Assembly: GCA_964519365.1 (NCBI GenBank)
Contig: CAZFHP010000030.1
Coordinates: 1-17,572, forward strand
Direction of reading: 5' to 3'
DNA length: 17,572 nt
Origin: CAZFHP01 sp964519365
GTDB taxonomy: Bacteria; Babelota; Babeliae; Babelales; RVW-14
Shown here piece after piece: positions 13,147-17,572 of the stretch. The notes under the pieces were generated by a model. The model saw nothing but the letters and a program-made list of their open reading frames with translations. It did not search any database and was not told the DNA's origin. Each line of letters starts with the position of its first letter. The stretch's first letter is position 1. Position numbers and translations under genes: made by a program.

Positions 13147-15321
13147 TTACACAGAGTCATCAACAACGATCCCTTGTAAGTCAACGTGCGCCCCACCAAG
13201 CACATGCACATCTAAATTACCAGACCCATCTATAATCGAACTATCACCAAAAATAATTCCCGTGCTTACAGCTTGCGGCACATAGTCAACTCGATACACA
13301 TGAAGTTCTGAATCTGATGGAAGCGGATTGGGATAGGGTCCTGATGGATTTTGAAATGCTGCTGTTCCAACGGCGATATAATTACCGTCAGGTCCCCAGT
13401 CAAGCGCAAGCGTAGGGGCGGTTAAACTTCCACCAAAATACACAAGCGTTAACGTTGTCCCATCAAAATAATGAATCGAACGCACATTGTGCCAACCACC
13501 CGTAATAACATAATGCCCCTCTGGACTCCATGAACATTTAAGAGTACTCATGGTATTAATACTTGCATGCCCCGTAAATCTCTCTGTCGCTGCATCAAAC
13601 GTATACACATGTAACTGTGGGGCAGTCCCTTGGCAAGCAGCTAAGTATTTCCCATCAAAACTCCAATCAATCGTGTTAACATGCGTCGTATGATCCCAAC
13701 TGGCAACACCCGTTAGTTTTTCTGTTCCATAGTCAAAGCGAAAAACCTGAACCTCATGGCCACTGGTAATCCCTGCATCTGAATACGTTGGTCCATTGTT
13801 TGTTCCTACGCCAAGATACTTTCCATCTGGCGCCCAAGAAACACCTCTAACATGCACGCCGCCCTCGTCCTTACTATCAACGCCCGTAAGCGTTTGCGTT
13901 AATACATCAAACCGAAAAACTTGTAATTCATGCCCACTCGTAATACCGGCATCTGAATACGTCGGATTTGCTTGTGTTCCAACAACAAGATAGCTCCCGT
14001 TTGGACTCCATGAAACTGAATAAATAGCTTTCCCATCATCTATACTATCAACACCAGTAAGCGTTTGCGTTAACTCATCAAACCGAAAAACTTGCAGCTC
14101 ATCACCACTGGTAATCCCAGATTCACTTATTGCAGGGTTAACACCTGTTCCAACGGCTAGATATTTTCCATCAGAGCTCCAATCTAGGGCAAAAACTGCA
14201 TCATTCCCTTCATCAATACTATCAACTAACGTAAGCGTATGCGCTTGATCATCAAAACGATAAATTTGCACTTCTGAACCAAGTATTGAACTTGAATTCG
14301 CACCAATCGCTAAGTACTTCCCATCAGGGCTCCATGCAACAGATCGAACACCATCATAGGTACCAATCGTACTTGTAAATAAATTTTCATACGCAACATC
14401 AGTTAACGGCGATAAAAATTTTCGCTCGGCCAAACTATTTAATATCACGTTATTATCACAACATAACGTACCCGTACTCAATTTTATTCCTGTATACGTT
14501 GTTACAAGCGTTGCTCCATCTAAAAACATCGTCGACGTATCACTTTGCATTTGTATCAAGTGATTATCTTCTGAACTTGGGTTATAAAAAAACGTTGAGC
14601 CTTTATCAAAGCCAAACGTCGCACCATCACAAATATAGCTCGCCTGCGCAGATCGATACCAAAAAGCATGATGCCCAGAAACAAGAACATCGCCATGAAC
14701 AAACAACTGCCCGTTGCCAAAATAAAAGTCCTGAGTAAGCGCAAGCTCAACGTTTTCTAGCGCAAGCTTACTTCCTGCACCGTTTAAATTAATTATTGGA
14801 TCAGCACTTGAATTTATTCTGTGTTCGAGTTTCATGTTTCGTAACGTAAGCGTCACATCGTTATCAACAACAATTTGACCATGCGGTTCAAGCGTAAGCG
14901 TCTGCCCCTGACCATCAATAAGCGTGTCTTGTGTAATATGCACCTGTCTGTCTTCTGGAATATAAAAACGCGACGGATCTAGATACCCCGCCCCCGAACT
15001 CTGGTCCGGGACAAATATATCACCATCTTGAGCAACAAATGCCCATAACGATATATCACTTGCGCCAAGAGAACGTTTAAAAGTATTTTGGCTCCAGCGA
15101 GTACTGTCATGATGCCAGCCTGTCAGAGCATCAATATTTGCGAGTTTAAATTGCGCTTGATTATTTCCAGCAACAAAAGCCGACTTGCTGTTAACAAAAT
15201 TAAATTCAGCGCACATACACATATCAAAGCTTATAAACGACCATACGAATATTCCAAGCAAACAGATCTTTATTACGCGCCCCCAACAAACACGTTTTGT
15301 TTGAACTGCTGTTTTCATCAT
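13147..15321 (-). CDS. Array protein B: secreted beta-helix with seven WD40-like blades
   Basis: This is a 724-residue protein. I chose ATG 15321 because GGGAG lies eight bases before it; the longer frame begins with a GTG at 15390 that overlaps the end of A by four bases but adds an odd VVGVSVVGVSV segment coded by a duplicated 15-bp copy of the Shine-Dalgarno region. The signal peptide (VIKICLLGIFVWSFISF) ends near 38. The N-terminal domain is the second type, shared with A (FNFVNSKSAFVAGN, LTGWHHDSTRWSQNTFKRSL, WAFVAQDGD). It leads without any stalk into the beta-helix at RFYIPEDRQVHITQDTLIDG. Seven WD40-like blades (about 325-682) interrupt the helix before GIIFGDSS, and the protein ends GIVVDDSV. 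Seven blades are a complete propeller. Function is unknown; exported scaffold or binding protein is inferred. Confidence 0.86.
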   Translation of the reverse strand: MMKTAVQTKRVCWGRVIKICLLGIFVWSFISFDMCMCAEFNFVNSKSAFVAGNNQAQFKLANIDALTGWHHDSTRWSQNTFKRSLGASDISLWAFVAQDGDIFVPDQSSGAGYLDPSRFYIPEDRQVHITQDTLIDGQGQTLTLEPHGQIVVDNDVTLTLRNMKLEHRINSSADPIINLNGAGSKLALENVELALTQDFYFGNGQLFVHGDVLVSGHHAFWYRSAQASYICDGATFGFDKGSTFFYNPSSEDNHLIQMQSDTSTMFLDGATLVTTYTGIKLSTGTLCCDNNVILNSLAERKFLSPLTDVAYENLFTSTIGTYDGVRSVAWSPDGKYLAIGANSSSILGSEVQIYRFDDQAHTLTLVDSIDEGNDAVFALDWSSDGKYLAVGTGVNPAISESGITSGDELQVFRFDELTQTLTGVDSIDDGKAIYSVSWSPNGSYLVVGTQANPTYSDAGITSGHELQVFRFDVLTQTLTGVDSKDEGGVHVRGVSWAPDGKYLGVGTNNGPTYSDAGITSGHEVQVFRFDYGTEKLTGVASWDHTTHVNTIDWSFDGKYLAACQGTAPQLHVYTFDAATERFTGHASINTMSTLKCSWSPEGHYVITGGWHNVRSIHYFDGTTLTLVYFGGSLTAPTLALDWGPDGNYIAVGTAAFQNPSGPYPNPLPSDSELHVYRVDYVPQAVSTGIIFGDSSIIDGSGNLDVHVLGGAHVDLQGIVVDDSV
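13275..14350 (-). repeat. Seven WD40-like blade repeats in gene B
   Basis: The blade cores in protein order are SVAWSPDGKYLAIGA, ALDWSSDGKYLAVGT, SVSWSPNGSYLVVGT, GVSWAPDGKYLGVGT, TIDWSFDGKYLAAC, KCSWSPEGHYVITGG and ALDWGPDGNYIAVGT. Blades two to four share the SDAGITSGHE/SESGITSGDE loop and are nearly repeated at DNA level. Confidence 0.88.
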
Positions 15322-15386
15322 AACGCTTACTCCCACTACGCTTACTCCTACTACACGTTCAAAAAACGCGAGCCAAAATTTTCTTA

Positions 15387-17444
15387 TCACACTGAATCAT
15401 CTACGACAAGCCCTACTATATCAACACTTGCCCCACCCAATACCTGCACATCTAAATTTCCTGAACCATCAAGCTGAGAACTATCGCCAAAAATAATCCC
15501 GTTATTAAGCCCATGCAACGTCATATCAAAACTATAGTTCGCTTTGTAAATACGAAGCTCTGAATTAGTATTATTGTTCGCAACAACCGACAAATATTGC
15601 CCATCTGGATGCCAAGAAAGATCACGAATTCTTGAAGCAACGGAAAAATTATCTTCAGACAATACTGAACCATTATCAAACCTATAAATACGTATACTGG
15701 TATCTCCTGTTGCAACATATTTCCCGTTTGGACTCCAAGAAACAGCGTCTGTAGTCAAGGCGGCTCCACTTGACGCATTTACAGCTAATGTTTTTGTTAA
15801 ATCATTAAAATCATAAACAATAAACTCGCTTCCCGCTGCACCACTTGGGTTTCCAGTTGTATTATTAGCTGTCGATACAGCCAAAAAGTTTCCATCAGGG
15901 CTCCATGCAAGATAAAAAACAATAACACCAATATCATCACAAGCACCTGTTAAAAGCGTAAGCGTTTGCACTTGTGCATCAAATTCATAAACAAAAAGCT
16001 CTTTTCCTGCAGCACCACTTGGTAATCCAGACGTATTATTATTTGTCCCAACAGCTAAGAATCTTCCATCAGGGCTCCACGCTAAAGCCTGAACATCACT
16101 TCCCATAAGCTCTGAAGCAACAGAAGATGGCGAAATATTTTCACCATCAAAACCATAAACAAATATCTTGTCACTTAAACCACCCGTTCCTACCGCTATA
16201 AATTTTCCACTCGGATGCCATCCAACAGAAAAAACAAAATCGAGTCCACCCATATCATCGACTAAAGATAACGTTACACCATCAAAACTATAAATCTCTA
16301 TTTTTTTCGTATCATAAATACCAACCACTAAGTATTTTCCATCGGGGCTCCATTTAATAGACTGCACACTCCCATTAATTTCCGTTGGGCTTATTGGATT
16401 CGTAGCAAATTTTGTTCCATCAAAAGCATAAATACGAATCTCGTTAACGGCACTCTTCTGGGCTCCTATTGCCAAATATCGACCATCAGGGCTCCACGAA
16501 ACAGCCGGAACATTTGGACCTCCAAATTCTACTTCAAATATAGGGTTATCAAAATCCATAACAAGTTTTGTCCGTGCATACCCACTCAAAGTCACACTGT
16601 TATCCAAACACAATGTACCCCGACTTAAACGCATCCCCGTATGCGTTGTTAAAAGCATCGCTCCATCAAGATAGATACTAGAAGTATCACTTGCCATTTG
16701 TATCAAGTGATTATCTTGTGAACTTGGGTAATAAAAAAACGTCGAGCCGTTTTCAAAACCAAGCGTCGCCCCATCACAAATATAACTTTCCCGCGTCGAC
16801 CGATATGAAAATATATGGGTCCCAGAAATTACGACGTCATCGTGAATAAACATTTGTCCGTCACGAAATATAAAGTCACTTGCCAAAGCACATTCGACGT
16901 TTTGAAATGCGACCTGTGCTCCATGCCCTGTAGGTCTAATAATTGGGTTTGCAAGATTATTGCGTGTATTTTTAATACGCATGTTACGTAACGTAAGGGT
17001 CACACCATGGTCAACAATTATGCATGCTTCACGTTCAAGCTCAAACGTACGCCCACCGCCATCAATAAGCGTGTCTTGCGTTATATGTATTTGTCTGTCT
17101 TCGGGAATATAAAAACGTGTGGGATTAACATGCCCCAAATCTTGTTCTTGAGAAATCACGTCACCATCTTGTGCCACAAGGGCCCATAGCGATAGCTCAA
17201 CAGGCTCAACAGAACTAGCAAAAACTTGTTGGCTCCAGTTCGCTACATTCTGACTCCACCCTGTCATACTATTACTATTGCCTAGTTTAAATTGTGCGCT
17301 TGTATCGCCTGCAAAAAAAGATGCGTCTTGACCAAAGCTAAAATTAGCACACGCATTATCATAAGCAAACATGCCAGAAACTATGACCGTACTCACCAAA
17401 GATCGCAACAACATACGATACCAAGGGCCAAATCTTGTCATCAT
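15387..17444 (-). CDS. Array protein A: secreted beta-helix with seven WD40-like blades, first gene of array
   Basis: This is a 685-residue protein starting at ATG 17444, with GGGAG eight bases upstream; the longer frame from GTG 17468 would place that Shine-Dalgarno inside the gene. The signal peptide (MLLRSLVSTVIVSGMFAYDN, ending ACA near 33) is followed by the same N-terminal domain type as B (FFAGDTSAQFKLGN, MTGWSQNVANWSQQVF, WALVAQDGDV). The beta-helix starts directly at RFYIPEDRQIHITQDTLIDG. Seven WD40-like blades (about 305-635) are inserted after LDNSVTLSG and before NGIIFGDSS. The C-terminal block DLDVQVLGGASVDIVG lacks only its usual first spacing and ends LVVDDSV. Upstream DNA has no gene for at least 100 bp, so the operon promoter may lie there. 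Function unknown; export and a repeat scaffold architecture are well supported. Confidence 0.86.
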   Translation of the reverse strand: MMTRFGPWYRMLLRSLVSTVIVSGMFAYDNACANFSFGQDASFFAGDTSAQFKLGNSNSMTGWSQNVANWSQQVFASSVEPVELSLWALVAQDGDVISQEQDLGHVNPTRFYIPEDRQIHITQDTLIDGGGRTFELEREACIIVDHGVTLTLRNMRIKNTRNNLANPIIRPTGHGAQVAFQNVECALASDFIFRDGQMFIHDDVVISGTHIFSYRSTRESYICDGATLGFENGSTFFYYPSSQDNHLIQMASDTSSIYLDGAMLLTTHTGMRLSRGTLCLDNSVTLSGYARTKLVMDFDNPIFEVEFGGPNVPAVSWSPDGRYLAIGAQKSAVNEIRIYAFDGTKFATNPISPTEINGSVQSIKWSPDGKYLVVGIYDTKKIEIYSFDGVTLSLVDDMGGLDFVFSVGWHPSGKFIAVGTGGLSDKIFVYGFDGENISPSSVASELMGSDVQALAWSPDGRFLAVGTNNNTSGLPSGAAGKELFVYEFDAQVQTLTLLTGACDDIGVIVFYLAWSPDGNFLAVSTANNTTGNPSGAAGSEFIVYDFNDLTKTLAVNASSGAALTTDAVSWSPNGKYVATGDTSIRIYRFDNGSVLSEDNFSVASRIRDLSWHPDGQYLSVVANNNTNSELRIYKANYSFDMTLHGLNNGIIFGDSSQLDGSGNLDVQVLGGASVDIVGLVVDDSV
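15540..16530 (-). repeat. Seven WD40-like blade repeats in gene A
   Basis: The blade cores are AVSWSPDGRYLAIGA, SIKWSPDGKYLVVGI, SVGWHPSGKFIAVGT, ALAWSPDGRFLAVGT, YLAWSPDGNFLAVST, AVSWSPNGKYVATGD and DLSWHPDGQYLSVVA. Two blades carry the loop NNT.G.PSGAAG.E, different from the loop in B and F, so each gene has amplified its own blade type. Confidence 0.87.
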
Positions 17445-17533
17445 GAAACATACTCCCATTATCTCCACTCAACTCCGATCCATAACTGTCCGTAATTCAA
17501 AAAATCTTTGAAACCACGATAAAAAAAATCCGT

Positions 17534-17572
17534 TCGCCCTGTGGAGTCTCGTCGTAGCCACAGGCTAAGAGG
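17534..17572. repeat. Dispersed repeat with hairpin upstream of the array
   Basis: Contains ccgttcgccctg, shared with the insert in gene G, and gtctcgtcgtagc, shared with the G-H gap. cctgtgg and ccacagg can form a seven-base stem. On the minus strand this stem is followed, after about nine bases, by a run of eight or so T, so it might terminate a transcript entering from the right. I see no clear promoter in 17469-17533. Coordinates are approximate to one or two bases. Confidence 0.45.

Noticed and set aside
2831..14880. Recurring aacgtaacgttattatcaa-like DNA sites as operators
   Set aside because: They encode the conserved D.NVTL segment in each beta-helix gene and are explained by paralogy.
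2701..17444. Autotransporter or polymorphic outer-membrane proteins
   Set aside because: No C-terminal beta-barrel of about 250-300 residues and no terminal aromatic residue; all chains end in the short DDSV-type block or the F.K.I tail.
2816..17495. Plus-strand open frames across the array, such as 3740-4057, 6097-6399, 11375-11722 and 15088-15477
   Set aside because: They lie opposite conserved minus-strand coding sequence, have repeat-driven compositions and no recognisable protein features; they are shadows of the real genes.

Overview
The window looks like part of the chromosome of a small-genome, host-associated bacterium, most plausibly a member of Candidatus Dependentiae (TM6/Babeliae) or a similar intracellular lineage. 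The basis is AT-rich DNA, a queuosine-precursor transporter paired with Tgt and no queuosine synthesis genes in view, many secreted repeat proteins of WD40 type, and short GC-rich repeats scattered in and between genes. This assignment is inference; there is no rRNA or other firm taxonomic marker.

Layout. Positions 1-285 (minus) hold the first 95 codons of a secreted HD-domain-like protein that runs off the left edge. After a short divergent intergenic region, 451-2267 (plus) is a two-gene operon, yhhQ-tgt, joined by an ATGA overlap: import of a queuosine precursor and its insertion into tRNA. Positions 2270-2681 are a 412-bp element with 124-bp, nearly perfect inverted arms; it separates the tgt operon from the convergent gene array to its right. 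Positions 2701-17444 (minus) are eight consecutive paralogous genes, closely spaced or overlapping, which probably form one operon transcribed right to left. In order of transcription I call them A (15387-17444), B (13147-15321), C (12252-13112), D (10900-12255), E (9475-10863), F (5639-9421), G (4470-5618) and H (2701-4362).

All eight array proteins start with a signal peptide and are built from a few interchangeable modules: (1) an N-terminal domain of about 75 residues (GWSEfSI...W.E.Y...ISQEGSq.P...L..SNSNA); (2) a variable stalk, either 11-residue SNA repeats grouped in 49-residue units (G, H) or 7-residue repeats (E, F); (3) a beta-helix-like domain of about 250 residues ending in GIIFGDSS...LDVhVLGGA.VeV.G.VvDDSV; and (4) WD40-like blades inserted at one fixed site in the beta-helix just before GIIFGDSS. 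The blade counts are 7 (A), 7 (B) and 14 (F), so each insert could close one or two complete propellers. C and G carry only two blades and no beta-helix, and each is followed directly by a beta-helix protein (D and H).

The array is the most unusual part of the window: a tandem family of exported stalk, helix and propeller proteins that appears to diversify by module shuffling and internal repeat expansion. A role at the cell surface or toward a host is plausible but inferred; no catalytic residues, membrane barrel or anchor were seen. Several starts in the array were moved inward from the longest reading frame because a Shine-Dalgarno sequence sits at good spacing before the inner start.
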